64,000 nucleotides of DNA, taken from NCBI GenBank assembly GCA_958299035.1, contig CATQJL010000316.1:46249585-46313584 (forward strand), given 5' to 3'. Below the pieces are notes generated by a model. That model saw nothing but the letters and a program-made list of their open reading frames with translations, had not been told where the DNA came from and ran no database searches. Numbering within the stretch: the first letter of the stretch is position 1; the number at the start of each line of letters is the position of its first letter. Shown here one piece after another: positions 25,630-37,045 of this stretch. The stretch comes from Cylicocyclus nassatus (Eukaryota; Nematoda; Chromadorea; Rhabditida; Strongylidae). The position numbers and the translations under genes were made by a program.

Positions 25630-27972
25630 ATGCGCACAAGGCAGACGATGGCTGAGCTAACTCTATACAAAGCTCGCATTTCTATGGCCTGCTCATCAAT
25701 CAGCGGTCTTGAGGACAAGGTCCGCAATATTGATAAGGCTTTCGAATTTCCCAACACTGCAACCGAATGCAACGCCTTCATAGCGGACAAAATAGCAGAG
25801 ATTGATGAACTGCAAATTACCCTAACAGGTTTACTGAAGAACCTGGAGGCGCAAGTGCAAACTGCCATGAATTTTCTTGGCGCAAAAAAGGACCAGTCAG
25901 ACAAAGACAGATTGATGAATGATTTGGCTGCCTTCCTAAGCACAGAAGCAAACGGTCTACAGCTTGAAGGTATCAACTGGACCAACAGGTTGAAATATCG
26001 AACGAGGGAATTAGAAAAACAGTCAAATGCAATCCACTCATTAGCATCGTCTTCGATACGATCACCAGTACCGGATACGGACACGGATAGTTGTCTATCC
26101 ACAAGACAAAACAATGAGCACAGGGTCCGATTACCAGTGCTGGAAGTTCCAACGTTTAGTGGAAGCTACAAAGACTACCCGACGTTTTGGACGATCTTCA
26201 ATTCGCTTATCCATAGCAATACACAGCTAAGCGACACTGATAAGTTCCTATTTTTGAGGCAAGCACTAAAAGGATCTGCTGCTTCTATGCTTGGCAGTAT
26301 TCCTGTGATAGGGAAAAATTACGACAAAGCTGTGAAACTCCTCGACAAGAGATACAACAAGTCCGGATGCATAGCTGATCTTCTCATCACAGAGCTCGAA
26401 AAACTTCCGCGAGCAAAGGAAGACGCGAGTAGTTGCCGAAAAATGTTAACCGATGTGACTGAAAAGCTCACTCACATTGAGTGTGCGGGAGTCACCTTGG
26501 ACAACGGGCGAATGTGGAGACGATTGATACTCTCGAAATTCCCAACATCACTGAGCGAAAAGGTGTTCAGCAAAGAGCAAAACGAAAACAAACCGTTATC
26601 TACCGAGGAAATACTAGAGATCCTGGAAAGTGCGGTAGCTCTTAAGGAAACAATCTCAATTTCAATGGACACATTCCAAGCATTCGAGGACTGCAAAATT
26701 ATGGCACGCTCTAATTTCGATCAAGAAGTTGATGAAAGGCTGAACTATGAAGAAGACTCAATCGCATACAATTCGAACTACGGTCAAGGAAATAGATCTT
26801 CGAGAGATTCGATTGCTCAATGCATCTGCGGAAGTTATCAGCATGATGCGACGAGATGCACAACATTCCAAACAGCAGCAGAGCGACGTGATGAAGCCAG
26901 GAAACAAAGGCTGTGCTTCAGATGTCTTCAAACCGATCACAGGATTAGTGATTGCACAAGCTCACAGTTCTGCTACAAGTGCCACGAAAACCACCACACT
27001 GCTGTATGCATGGGTAGCTATTCGGCATCTAGAGGCACCGCAACCAGGCGATCGCAGCAACGATCTGCACGCGATCAAGATCTCCCGAGAAACCCTGAAT
27101 TTGCGCAAAATTCTGAAGTTCTCCACAACAAGAGCACGAAGCGAGAAAGAGGAATGCAGCACTTACTGATGACGGCGACTGCTCTCGCATACGACTACAC
27201 ATCGACCAGCTATAAGCCCGTAACTGTTTTCTTTGATGGAGGTGCACAAAAGAGCTTCATCAATGCAAAGAAGACCCAAGCTCTTGGCTTACCAGTGCTG
27301 CAAAACACCACTTTCAAGATTGGCGGCTTCGGAGGATCTATCGCACATTTCACATCCAGTGAAGTCCCGCTTACACTGAGAACAACGTCTGCTGGAGTCG
27401 CTATCAAAGCCGTGAAGATACACACAAAGTCGACACTCACTTCCGCGATGAGTACAGCTTGGCTAAGCGCAGAGGATAGAAGGTTGATTCGAAAAAGAAA
27501 GATTCGAGTAGCACAACCGGATCTGAAGACGCAACGGTTCACACCGGACATTCTCATTGGTCAAGATCTGATCGATCAATTCATCTTGAGGGATCGACCA
27601 TGTACAATTCTTCCGTCAGGACTCATTCTCACCCCTACTGTTTTCGGTCATGCAATCTCCGGAAGCAGTCCGATATATGGAAACAAGATGGAGGAGCATT
27701 CACAGAACACCGCAATCACCATGGTCTCCTACAATCATTCAGTGAGTAAAGGAAACTCAATGAAGCAGAAGCCAGCTAGAAGCGTCGAACGAGCTGAGCG
27801 CGAAACTTCCAAACGCCGCGCAAAGAAGCTCAGTCGTCCGTATCCGACGAATATGCTCGCACAGCCTGAGAAGTCATCTACCAAACACGAAAGCTGCCAA
27901 CGTAACAGCGCATCTCGTGGACAACAATTCGATCGCAAACGCCGAAATCAAGGGCTCAAAGACAATTCGTGA
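25630..27972 (+). CDS. BEL/Pao gag-protease polyprotein
   Basis: 780 residues. The N-terminal ~150 residues are helical and charged; a second ATG (codon 7) has a better context. From residue ~168 to ~336 lies the Pao gag domain DUF1759, starting Leu-Pro-Val-Leu-Glu-Val-Pro-Thr-Phe-Ser-Gly. Cys/His knuckles follow at about 398, 429 (CX2CX4HX4C) and 448. The protease domain (DUF1758) has its catalytic motif Phe-Phe-Asp-Gly-Gly-Ala-Gln at residue 536, where most relatives have Asp-Ser/Thr-Gly, and a second conserved part with Ile-Leu-Ile-Gly-Gln-Asp. The C-terminal ~90 residues are basic and could be the tail of an integrase joined by an internal deletion, which is uncertain. An overlapping frame upstream (about 25375-25660) looks like gag N-terminal sequence in another frame. 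Confidence 0.93.
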   Translation: MRTRQTMAELTLYKARISMACSSISGLEDKVRNIDKAFEFPNTATECNAFIADKIAEIDELQITLTGLLKNLEAQVQTAMNFLGAKKDQSDKDRLMNDLAAFLSTEANGLQLEGINWTNRLKYRTRELEKQSNAIHSLASSSIRSPVPDTDTDSCLSTRQNNEHRVRLPVLEVPTFSGSYKDYPTFWTIFNSLIHSNTQLSDTDKFLFLRQALKGSAASMLGSIPVIGKNYDKAVKLLDKRYNKSGCIADLLITELEKLPRAKEDASSCRKMLTDVTEKLTHIECAGVTLDNGRMWRRLILSKFPTSLSEKVFSKEQNENKPLSTEEILEILESAVALKETISISMDTFQAFEDCKIMARSNFDQEVDERLNYEEDSIAYNSNYGQGNRSSRDSIAQCICGSYQHDATRCTTFQTAAERRDEARKQRLCFRCLQTDHRISDCTSSQFCYKCHENHHTAVCMGSYSASRGTATRRSQQRSARDQDLPRNPEFAQNSEVLHNKSTKRERGMQHLLMTATALAYDYTSTSYKPVTVFFDGGAQKSFINAKKTQALGLPVLQNTTFKIGGFGGSIAHFTSSEVPLTLRTTSAGVAIKAVKIHTKSTLTSAMSTAWLSAEDRRLIRKRKIRVAQPDLKTQRFTPDILIGQDLIDQFILRDRPCTILPSGLILTPTVFGHAISGSSPIYGNKMEEHSQNTAITMVSYNHSVSKGNSMKQKPARSVERAERETSKRRAKKLSRPYPTNMLAQPEKSSTKHESCQRNSASRGQQFDRKRRNQGLKDNS

Positions 27973-28217
27973 AGAGGATTACTGATGCTCAACCGGGATG
28001 TTTCGCTTCAGCGTCGCGCCTGGCCCCGAAGGCCGACCATGGCACCACGGCCGACTACCCTACGATTCTCAAAACAAGACAACAAGCCCGTTGCAGAAAT
28101 CATGTGATATACATGACTTAGGCAATGTTGTGATGAACTTTTTAAGGTTTTGTAACCTACGTGTAACTTTTGTGATATATATTTTCTTGCTTACGCGCCT
28201 TACGTCGCGCGCCCCAC

Positions 28218-28620
28218 TGTCGTAGATTATCCAAATAATCTACAACCTTTAGCAATGTAGATCTACCTTGCATGTTATTATTCAATAGCTTGTCGTTGAC
28301 AAACGTTACTGTTCACTGACCACTTAAGCCGCCAGGTCACCCTCCGCTGTGCTTGATAGTCTACTTGGCGGCGCCTACTTTCATGTAGGCAATCCTTCAT
28401 GCTGTATGATACTATTGTTTACCAGAAGTGAGCATTCAGGTTATCCACGCCCAAAATAGTGGCATAAAAGGGCCTGAATACTCAGTTCTGGTGTTGGTTC
28501 GATTGATACCACTATCGTCAGCGGCTGTTCCGCATATTCACTGTTAATAGTCAGCGGCTGCTCCGCTACTATCTAATAAACAGTTTACAACGTAGTGGTA
28601 CCAGCTTGGTGTATACCAAA
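28218..28620 (+). repeat. 3' LTR of the BEL/Pao element
   Basis: Same start, hairpin, TATA-like box and AATAAA as the 5' LTR. Most differences from it cluster in one patch of about 45 bases near position 40-80 of the LTR; the rest is almost identical. The bases just before it are C/G-rich and not a polypurine tract. Confidence 0.92.
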
Positions 28621-28966
28621 GCAGGTAAGAATTTTGCAGGAGGACTGTAGAAAATTCAAAGTATCTCTAGCTACAAGATAAAACATTGGTACTAAACATT
28701 TTGATTTTCTCGCTCCGCATAAGCTCTCGTTTAATAATTAATCTTACAGGAGCGTATGGCAAGTATTTCCAGCTAGATAATTGCGATTTGAAGAGGATGA
28801 TTGCGGTATTGTGTGGCACAAAACTGGAATCAAAATCATACTAGTTCTGTAATTTTCAACATGGTTAATTTGGCTCCCAGACTTTTGACGAACCCCGTAA
28901 ATAAAGTGTATGCAGCTTACTATTTCAATATTTATACATATGCGAGAGTTCAAAACAATAAAAATC

Positions 28967-29013
28967 GTGATGATCTTATGAGGTATTTTTGAATACCTCA
29001 AGAGGATCATCAC
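28967..29013. repeat. 47-base near-perfect hairpin
   Basis: GTGATGATC...GAGGTATT pairs with AATACCTC...GATCATCAC around a 4-base loop, with a few mismatches. It is too short for a typical pre-microRNA and is more likely a minimal transposon relic. Confidence 0.5.
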
Positions 29014-29063
29014 TGGATAAGAATTATACGTACACAAAATCATTCCACTGACGTGGTCGTTGG

Positions 29064-29270
29064 ATGGTAGAGCTAACCATTAGCCGACCGTTCGCAGCAA
29101 GATCGAAAACAGAAGTGAGCAGCTTTCTTTCTTTAGTAGAATTGGTAGGCTTGTCAGACAAGAAGCGCAATTCGGCCAGACGGACATCAAATAGTGCGTA
29201 TGCAGGGTTTTGTAAAGTTTTAGTTCTAAGGAGATATAGATGCTTGTGTTATTCAGTCTTAATCAAATAA
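29064..29270 (+). pseudogene. possible Ty3/gypsy pol relic
   Basis: The translated stretch Ser-Lys-Thr-Glu-Val-Ser-Ser-Phe-Leu-Ser-Leu-Val resembles the tether segment after gypsy reverse transcriptase (Lys-Thr-Glu-Val-Arg-Ser-Phe-Leu-Gly-Leu-Val). Only this short motif supports it and the frame soon loses similarity. Confidence 0.22.
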
Positions 29271-30098
29271 ACTGATAAAGATCTGAGTATAGACATCTTC
29301 AAGCATCATTGAGATGTAAAAAATTGGAGGTCGAATACTGTTGAAATTGAAACAATAAAAGATTGACTAGGCACCATCCATAATCTGAACAAACAGATCA
29401 GTGAGATGAACAAGTATTAGGTTCTTCGGAAAATAATTCGCACTGCATCCCATCGAGGCATGGTAGGCAAGAAAAAAGTGGGTAGAGTATCATTTGATAA
29501 ATTAGAGCAAGCTGTACAAGACAGCATACAAAAACCGCGAAAACCTTGCTCAACCTGAAGTTTGAAACCAAATTCCAAAAAATTTCAAGTACCCGAAAAT
29601 CGAATCTCGGTCCAAAAATTTTTTTTAGGAATCTTAAATTTACGCAGGCATTCTCAGCATTAAACACTCATTTGTACACTTTGTGATTTTTCTAGGGCTA
29701 GATTATGAGAAAACTAGGTCGAAAGTGCGAACATGTCGCATTTCTTAGGAGGGAGAAGCTCAGGATTGCTTTGACAGGAGTTGGCCAGAGTTCTTTCTCG
29801 TTCTCAGTTTTGAAATAAATCAAAAAACTTTGCGTACAAGTGCCTAATGTGGAGAGTATACGCGTAAGCAAGGGGGGGGGGGGAGTCCTTGGAATTTTTC
29901 GGGATTAAGGGATGGTTTTTTTCCGACTATTCACATTTGAAGCTTTCGAACTTCGGCTTGAAACATCAAGTAGATCGAACTTGGTGTGAACTTTGAAGCT
30001 CATCTTTAGAGCTTGCTTTACCCTATCAAATAGCCGCCACTCACTTTTTTCTGTCTACCTTGAAGCAACATTATTTTCGGAACAATCTAATATTTCAG

Positions 30099-30245
30099 AC
30101 ATGTGAAACTGCAGCGTTGGAAGGAGAAAAGAAAAAACCATTAGCAGTTGATGTTTCATTTGAGAAGTCAACCTCATCATCCAGTTTGGAAATTATGCTG
30201 AAGGATGGCTTATTTTTCATAGTTAAGAAGAGTTCTGGTTTCCAG
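30099..30245 (+). CDS. candidate orphan exon (49 codons)
   Basis: An open 147-base stretch is flanked exactly by TATTTCAG and GTTTGT, in phase 0, with a protein-like composition (Gly-Glu-Lys-Lys-Lys-Pro-Leu-Ala-Val-Asp-Val, then Ser-rich, then Leu-Glu-Ile-Met-Leu-Lys-Asp-Gly). I found no partner exons and recognise no family, so this may be chance or one exon of an undetected gene. Confidence 0.28.
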
Positions 30246-31164
30246 GTTTGTTGCAACATCTCTGTTTCTAACAGAAGGAGGCGTTAGGCTCAGTTCAGTT
30301 CGCTCTTGCATTGGCAGGAAAAAGAAGGGGGAGAGATTCTGATTCAGCAGCGGCAGGAATACTTAAGATTTTGAAGACATCCTATCAATAAAAATGCTCA
30401 TCCTTTCTGTTTCTTTTTTGCCGCAAAAAATTTCCATACACTTAGCGTCAATAAGCCCATCATTAGTACGTGGTGAAATTACATCTGCGACTAGCGTTTT
30501 TGCTCACGAAAATGTTTCAAGACTCCATTATCTAAATTAGCAGTAGGGGGCAATCAATGTGTTGTTACAGCAAAGCTGATGAGCTACGAGCAATGAGGAA
30601 AAGTCCTATCCTCTTCCGCCTTCTCCTCTCGCTGCTCTGGAGAATGGGTTGTAAAGATTTTCCAACAGTGTCGCTTTTATCTTGCAGCAGATATTTTGAA
30701 TTAACAAATTCTGGCAAAAGTTCTAAAAAATCAAAAAAATTCAGATATTGAGGCAACAATTATTTCAGGGATGGAGCTAAAGTCTGACTACTAACAATCA
30801 GCATAAGATTTGTATTCCTTCCAGTCTCCAAGAACTTGAATCATTAAGATACATTTGACTATTAAGAAATTGCAAACGTTCAAAGAATTATCCATCTGAA
30901 AAACATGGACCAAAAGCTCATAGCACAGGCAATTAAAGATGGCTGCACTTTAGCCATTTTCGAAATTTCGAAAATTGGTGCATTTAAATGAGCGAATTAA
31001 GCATTTAATCCAGTTGCGTGACACTAAGAAAGCGGCTAAAGTGTAACATCTCTTTCCTATGTACGTCCCTATGTACCTCTGGGGAAAAGATGGCAGAGAT
31101 GAGGATTTGTAGTTGAGTTTTCGCTGCAAAGACACGCAGACCAATTAGCAAACTTTTCAAGTAG

Positions 31165-31338
31165 ACCAGCTTGAATGAAGTGGAAGAGGCCGTTCAGGCG
31201 CTCAGCTCTGTTTATGCCATGCCATCCCATTTTTGGTCTCGTGAGAATTTCAGCTGATGGATGGCCAGTGATATTGACCCTTTCGAAAATCCCCGCGAGC
31301 GATGCTTTCAATGGCGAAGGGGATTCACTATCATGCAT
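31165..31338 (-). other. candidate exon or fragment of unknown protein
   Basis: On the minus strand an acceptor-like CGTCAG is followed by an open frame containing Arg-Ala-Glu-Arg-Leu-Asn-Gly-Leu-Phe-His-Phe-Ile and Leu-Leu-Glu-Lys-Phe. This vaguely recalls ionotropic receptor ligand-binding domains, but the match is too short to name it. The possible donor (GTCTGC) is weak. Confidence 0.22.
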
Positions 31339-31853
31339 CTGACGTATTGATTAGAACATCAAGAAAGGAATTGAGCTATGCTTTATATGAAGAGACGGCA
31401 AGAGGCGCGGTTTCTTCAAAGTTCCCCAACCCAACAGCTCAGTTCAGAGCTATGCGAGTCTTCCAAAAATACCAGACAAAGTGCTCTAACTTGCTAACTA
31501 TCTGAAGCTACCAACTGCTAAGTTTGATTGCTCTTGGTGTAAACCTGATCGAGGTACTCACGAGTTGCCATCAGTTGCGTTTTTACGAGTTTTTGCCTCC
31601 CCCCCCCGCCACCATTTGTGTTTTGTATCTACTTCAAGAAACAAGAGTAAACAGACCTTGCTTAATACCTCAGTAATTTGAAGCGCTAATGGGTGTCCAT
31701 CTGGCAATAAAAATCGCACCTCCTGACATAGTCGGAAGGTTCATTCTTACAAGTGAAATAGTAAGGTTGGCGCAAAACAATCAGCTCTTTTCTTCGCTAG
31801 TACCTAACCTTATAAAGCTCAGAAGATCCATCACACATTGAAACAGTCTAGCA

Positions 31854-32365
31854 TTAGGGTGTCTCGTATTTTTTTTACAGTTTTTACCCTAAACATCAGC
31901 ATTTCTCGAGAACTGGGGCACCTACAAAGAGTACAAATTCGCGATCGTAATCCCGTATGGATGAGCTATATGATCACGTGCGTGGGAGGAGCTCAGGATG
32001 GATTCAGGGGCGGATTTTGCCATTTTACCCCACTCGTTTTCTTCCTTTAATTTTAGCCTTGGAAAAATTCGGAAGGTGTACAATTGGATGTGCGATGTGT
32101 TAAGCATATGCTAGGAAAAGCGGAGAATTTTTGAATTTTTATTTAGGACGGAGAGACGATTTTCGGCAGTAAAATTCGTTTTCGACTGCTATCAAATTTT
32201 AGCTCAGCTTCCCGTGGAATACGTTTTGGGGGAACTATTGATAGCCGTCATGTAGAGCTTGCTTTGCCGTTTCAAATGATTACTGAATCCACATTAAATG
32301 AAGGAAAGATTCATAAAGTACAACGGTTGTAGCAAAATCGGTAAAAAAATTATGAGACACCCTAA
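31854..32365. mobile_element. mariner-type MITE (512 bp)
   Basis: Ends are inverted copies of TTAGGGTGTCTCATAAT-like sequence followed by a T-rich stretch. The right flank is TA and the left flank CA, a decayed TA duplication. There is no transposase. Confidence 0.65.
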
Positions 32366-35300
32366 TAGTATTGTCAAGCTAATTTTTCGTTCTACCTCTT
32401 TTATGTTCAAGTTTTTAACGATTTCCTCTAAGCAGATTCAGTCAATGTCCGCTTTTTCTCAGTTTCATTCATCTTACATAGCAAAGACCAATAAGTAAAT
32501 TTCCAAATAAATTTTTCAAAAAAGGGGACATGATGGATATAGACTATCAGTAGCACATTGCTGGTCCCATTTCTGATAAAAACACTTGTAAAGGTGCTCG
32601 TTGAAACCAAAGTTTGCTCCAACTGCTTACGTGCCGCAGTGGATTGACGATGAAGTCAATCAAAAAATCTCATTTGCAGCTAAGAGAGCAGGCTGACAAT
32701 TACGTACTGAATAGAATTGGTCACTGGATTTTTTGTTTTACAACAGAATTATCGGTTATTTGCAGATGGAAACCGAACACCAGCTGTCAGATCAACCTTG
32801 AAATTTAGTTTATTTGCATGAAATTAAGCCTAGGATAACCTGGGATTCGGAATAATGAAACGACGGAATTGTTAAGAAACGCATACTGGAAAAATACCAT
32901 GCGCTATTTCGGCAAAATCTGCCACCCACAAGCAAGATGATATCTCGTTTTTTCATATCTTCGAGGGCCGAACGATTGATGGAGAGCAGGCTCTACAAGT
33001 TTGCCTACATTTGCAGGAAAATTAGAGCCACGTAAATTCTGAAGCAAGGCAAAATTTTCAAAATACTTGAACACCGGATCCCCTTTCAAAAAAGTTTTAC
33101 ATCCCCCAACTGCTCATGCACACACATTCTTTCGCCTTCACTAAAGTGACACGAAGTTGCATTTTTTGAATATTTCAATCTTTTTAGCCGCAGACAATAG
33201 AGGGATTTTTTTGTTTGTCTAGTGGCGAATGTCCTGGACTCAGCCTGTTGTATAGAGCGATGCTTCGTAATTGCATTGTGCCTATGATTTTTAAGCGACT
33301 TATAAGCCAAATACAATGACGAGTTCTATGCTGAATCCATTTGGTTTCCAATAGTTGCTGAAATTGTATCATATCACAATGGGCAAATATCATACTTGTT
33401 TTAAAACATTTGTCTTTGCCTGTAGATTCTGGCGAACAGAGTATTTTACACTCACTTCGTTGCTCTATTAAGTAAAGGCACCACCGAATGCAAGGTTTTA
33501 TGAAAATAAGAGCTGTTCTCAAAAAACTGGAGGAGAAAGGTTTCTAGATAATGAAAGCAATGTGTAACGATTACCTATTTCTTTAGAAAATTAGCAATTC
33601 ATAGAAGGGGTACAAAAGCGGGTAGATTTAAGCAATCCAATACATTGTAAATCGCAGTCAAAACATAGCGGCATGCAAATGTTGCTTCCATGATAAAAAA
33701 AAGAACACCTACTTTTGTATGGAACAAAATAATGCATTTCGACCCTTTAGAATCCCTTTATTGCAGAAGCTGGCAATTTGATCAGTTATCCTACTAGAGC
33801 TGTGATGCTTGTAAAACTACCATGGATTTTTTGTCGATGCCTCGACTTCATTACTTGCCAGAATACGTATATTTCGTATTAGACCAGAGCTGTAAGTGGA
33901 CATTTTTCGAACAAAATTTTGGCGTTTGCTATCACTGGACAAGCAAGAAATACTCTGACTCAGATTGTTATCTAGCAGGTGAAAAATCCTTGTTAATGAA
34001 TTATCAGATTGATCTTGATGTTTGTTAGAAAATACATGACAAGTAAATCGAGGAAGTACGGAACTCTTTGAATCTTATTCAAGCGCTGCTGCTCTGATGC
34101 ATATAGCTTTTAGCAACTTCCGAATACCACCTGTAATCAAAACGGATGATTAGGTCAGCGGTAGTTCAACTTGAGTCAATTTAATGCCCTCGAAAATCCA
34201 AGTATAAGTGGGATTGCTTTCATAGTACATCTTATATATGAGACTGCGAATTTCAAAATTGATACGAAGTATTTTCCTAACTGACTGAATTATTCACAGT
34301 CGCGAATAAACAGCAAACTCCGAAAAAACGTTAAACAGATTCCCAGTTTTGTCTATTATTTTATTGCTCAACAGAAGTTCGAGCAAAAACGTGGCTCTTA
34401 ATTACCCATTTGTTGCTTGTATAATAGAAGTGTACAACTAGCACAGAAAAATTCTACGAAAGAAAACGTTCTACTCAGTGAAGAGATAGAATTATGAAAT
34501 CTAATTACACTATCAAAGAAAGTGTACAAGATGAGTAGTCCAAATATGAAATATCTTGTAAATTATCTTATTTTGTATTGTGCCCACGCACTGTAAGATG
34601 CGCTTCATTGTGTTGGAAAATAACAGAACTGAAATCGAGATATAAAAAATTTCTAGGTTTCCATAGGGTTAGAATCCGTAAATGGCTGTGGTTGATTCAG
34701 CATGCGAGCATGTTCTACTCAAGTTTTCGTTTAAAATGACGGTCCTTAAAAACTTGTAAGTGCTAGCGCTTGAGTGAGTTTCTAAAGCATATCAAATCAA
34801 AGTAAATCAAGCAGAAATTATGAGTGTTGCAATCATAGTATATAACAAAGAAGTCAGTCCATTTCATGCAAGTTCTAAAAATCATCTAAGAATATAGTGA
34901 ATTAGAATATCTTGCAAGTATAGTGTCGTAATTAAACTCTTAGCCAATTTTTCAGTCACACATGCGACCGGAGTCTGGTATTCAAGTACATTGGTTGTAG
35001 GAAATATTACACTCGAAAATTTCTTTTTGTATTTGTATCTCACTGATCATTAGAGTAGTTGGAATGAGAAAGTTATTCAGATAAATGATGGCAGACGAAA
35101 CTAGGAAAGTATGTGTTCAAATATCCTAATTGTTGGAGAGCGCTGAGCTGTTTATTCAGAAACTTTGATATACTTCAAAACTGAGCCCAGTCAAAATTTT
35201 CACTTGAAAGGATTTCAAAGGAAGTGCTGAACTTCAAGCTGCTGAAGTAAATTTGAATTGAAAACGACTTCGACTAACATCAGCAGATGAATTTAAAGTT

Positions 35301-35900
35301 TACAACCGTGTTCTTTATCAATTCGTATTTCTTTTTAAATCAGTTGAAATAATTTTTTTAAACAAAACTGAAAGCACAGAGAAGGGAAGGCTTAACTGGA
35401 AAAAGAATGGACTCAAATTTGAATACGTTGAATGAAGTTTCAAAAAACAATATTTGAGTAGATACACTTGGCATCAAATTTCACTTTTTCGGATTTTAAT
35501 ATGATGAAGTACTAATAGAGGTATCTAATACTATTGAAAAATATATGTGAGAAGAAACTTTCACAAGCCTATCGCTAGAGAGAAATGACCATCAATTAGG
35601 AGGCAAAACGACTATCATGGGAACAAAAGCACATTATTTTTAGAAAGCGCTCGAAAAAAATTTGAGTCTTTGTTTTCCCGTCATAACAATATTTATAATC
35701 AACAGATTTCCTATGGATATGATTTTCTGGCGTTTTGTCTGAAATCCACCATTTTGACTGTGTTCAAAACGAAACAAAATTTTTTCTTTAGATTATAGAT
35801 CTGCTAGTGATAACTCCTGGCTATGTAGTCTATCTGATGATTTTTGTTTAACCTAAGTTAAGACCAGTTTGAAGATTCCGGCTGTCCAGTTTCAGCAACC
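32366..35900. other. AT-rich non-coding region
   Basis: Only short chance frames were seen. No repeat with clear ends and no RNA gene was found. Confidence 0.5.
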
Positions 35901-35939
35901 TGCAGTTTTATAGTAACTTCCAACATTTCTTGGCCAAAA

Positions 35940-37045
35940 CAGGCTCTGGCTCTGGTCTCTCAAAGGACATCACAGAAGGTATGAGTCCTTTGAAGGCAGC
36001 GTATACCCAAAATTTCGCCTTCGATGTTTTTGCCAATCTGGGGCCTTTCCTTGTCACTGATTACGGTTATGGCATTAAAATTCTTCAAAAATCCCAAAAA
36101 ACTCCGATTTCCGGGGACCCTCTCTTCAGAGGGCGGACGAGTTTCGAACTGCTCGTCCCCGTCGGCATGCCAGCAGCTGCAACAGCATGACAACCTGCAG
36201 TTACAAATGCAACTGCTGCGTATGCTGTCGTGATTCGTCGTCCGAAGGAGGCAGACTGCAAAAAGCAACCGCACTGTTGCAACTGTCGGCAGTTGCAACA
36301 GCAAATGCAACGGCAACTGCAGCTTACGCCGACGTGGATTTCGTCCGTAGGAGGCGGAGTGAAAGAAAAGGGGGGGGGGGAAATGAAAAAAAATCAGGCG
36401 GGTTTTCTCCGCTCTGAAGCAACATTGGGAAACCGGACCAATGCAGTTGGTCTTCTTCTGGGCCCTAGATATACGGTATAGAGAACTGGGGAACTTACAA
36501 GGGAAGGAAGGTTGGTCGAAGTGGCCTTTTGAAATGAAGTGTGCACTGCCCTGTAGAGCTTGGAACGCTGATTCCAAATCTCCCTTTGCTATCTGCTGCG
36601 GACTTCTGCGCGAAGAGTTATGGAGGTTTTTGTGAGTAAAAATCTGAATGCAAAAATAGGGCGAAATCAGTCGTAACCTTTTCCCAGGGTTCAAATGAGG
36701 CAGCAGCGAATTGGTATATTTAAATCAAGAATATTTGTTGCACCGAGTGACTCGACTACCAGTTAAGCCCTATAAAAAATGTTACGACTGATTTTAGCCT
36801 ACTCTTGCATTCAGATTTTTACTCACAAAAACCTTCATAACTCCTCGCCCAGAAGCCCGCAGCAGATAGCAAAGGTAGATTTGGACTCAGCTTTACAAGT
36901 CTATAAGGCAGTATACATCTTATGTCAAAAGGCCACTTCGACCAACCTTCCTTTCCTTGTTAGATTTTGGGTGTATGCTGCCCTTAAGGGATTTATGGAT
37001 GTGCCAAGTACCCTTGCGAGGAAAAGCATCTATTCTTTGAGAACT
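35940..37045. repeat. asymmetric inverted repeat with a CAG/CTG-rich insert
   Basis: The plus strand of about 36779-37040 matches the reverse complement of 36490-36690 and, after a gap, of 35940-36025. The left arm thus holds about 460 bp that the right arm lacks. That extra part is full of GCAACTG/CTGCAAC words (36170-36330) and a G11 run (36370-36380). A 244-codon minus-strand frame spans the left arm, but it runs through the low-complexity part and does not resemble a known protein, so I do not call it a gene. Confidence 0.6.

Larger units (their letters stand above)
24258..28620 (+). mobile_element. BEL/Pao LTR retrotransposon, gag-protease only
   Basis: Two LTRs of about 400 bp enclose a 3.5-kb interior. 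The left flank and right flank both read AGCAGG, giving a 5-6 bp target duplication. The interior has a primer-binding site, a leader of tandem hairpin repeats and a single 780-codon frame with the Pao gag domain (DUF1759), zinc knuckles and the Pao aspartic protease (DUF1758). Reverse transcriptase, RNase H and the integrase core are absent, so it must be moved by another element's enzymes. The open frame suggests it was recently active. Confidence 0.92.
28621..31853. other. mostly non-coding region with doubtful exon-like frames
   Basis: Holds a 47-base hairpin (28967-29013), a G tract (29872-29883), a C tract (31599-31607) and three weak coding candidates listed separately. No complete gene could be assembled. 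Confidence 0.4.

Noticed and set aside
35960..36694. 244-codon minus-strand frame near 36 kb
   Set aside because: It crosses an inverted-repeat arm and a low-complexity CTG-rich part, with a Cys/Leu/Arg-rich composition typical of a shadow frame.
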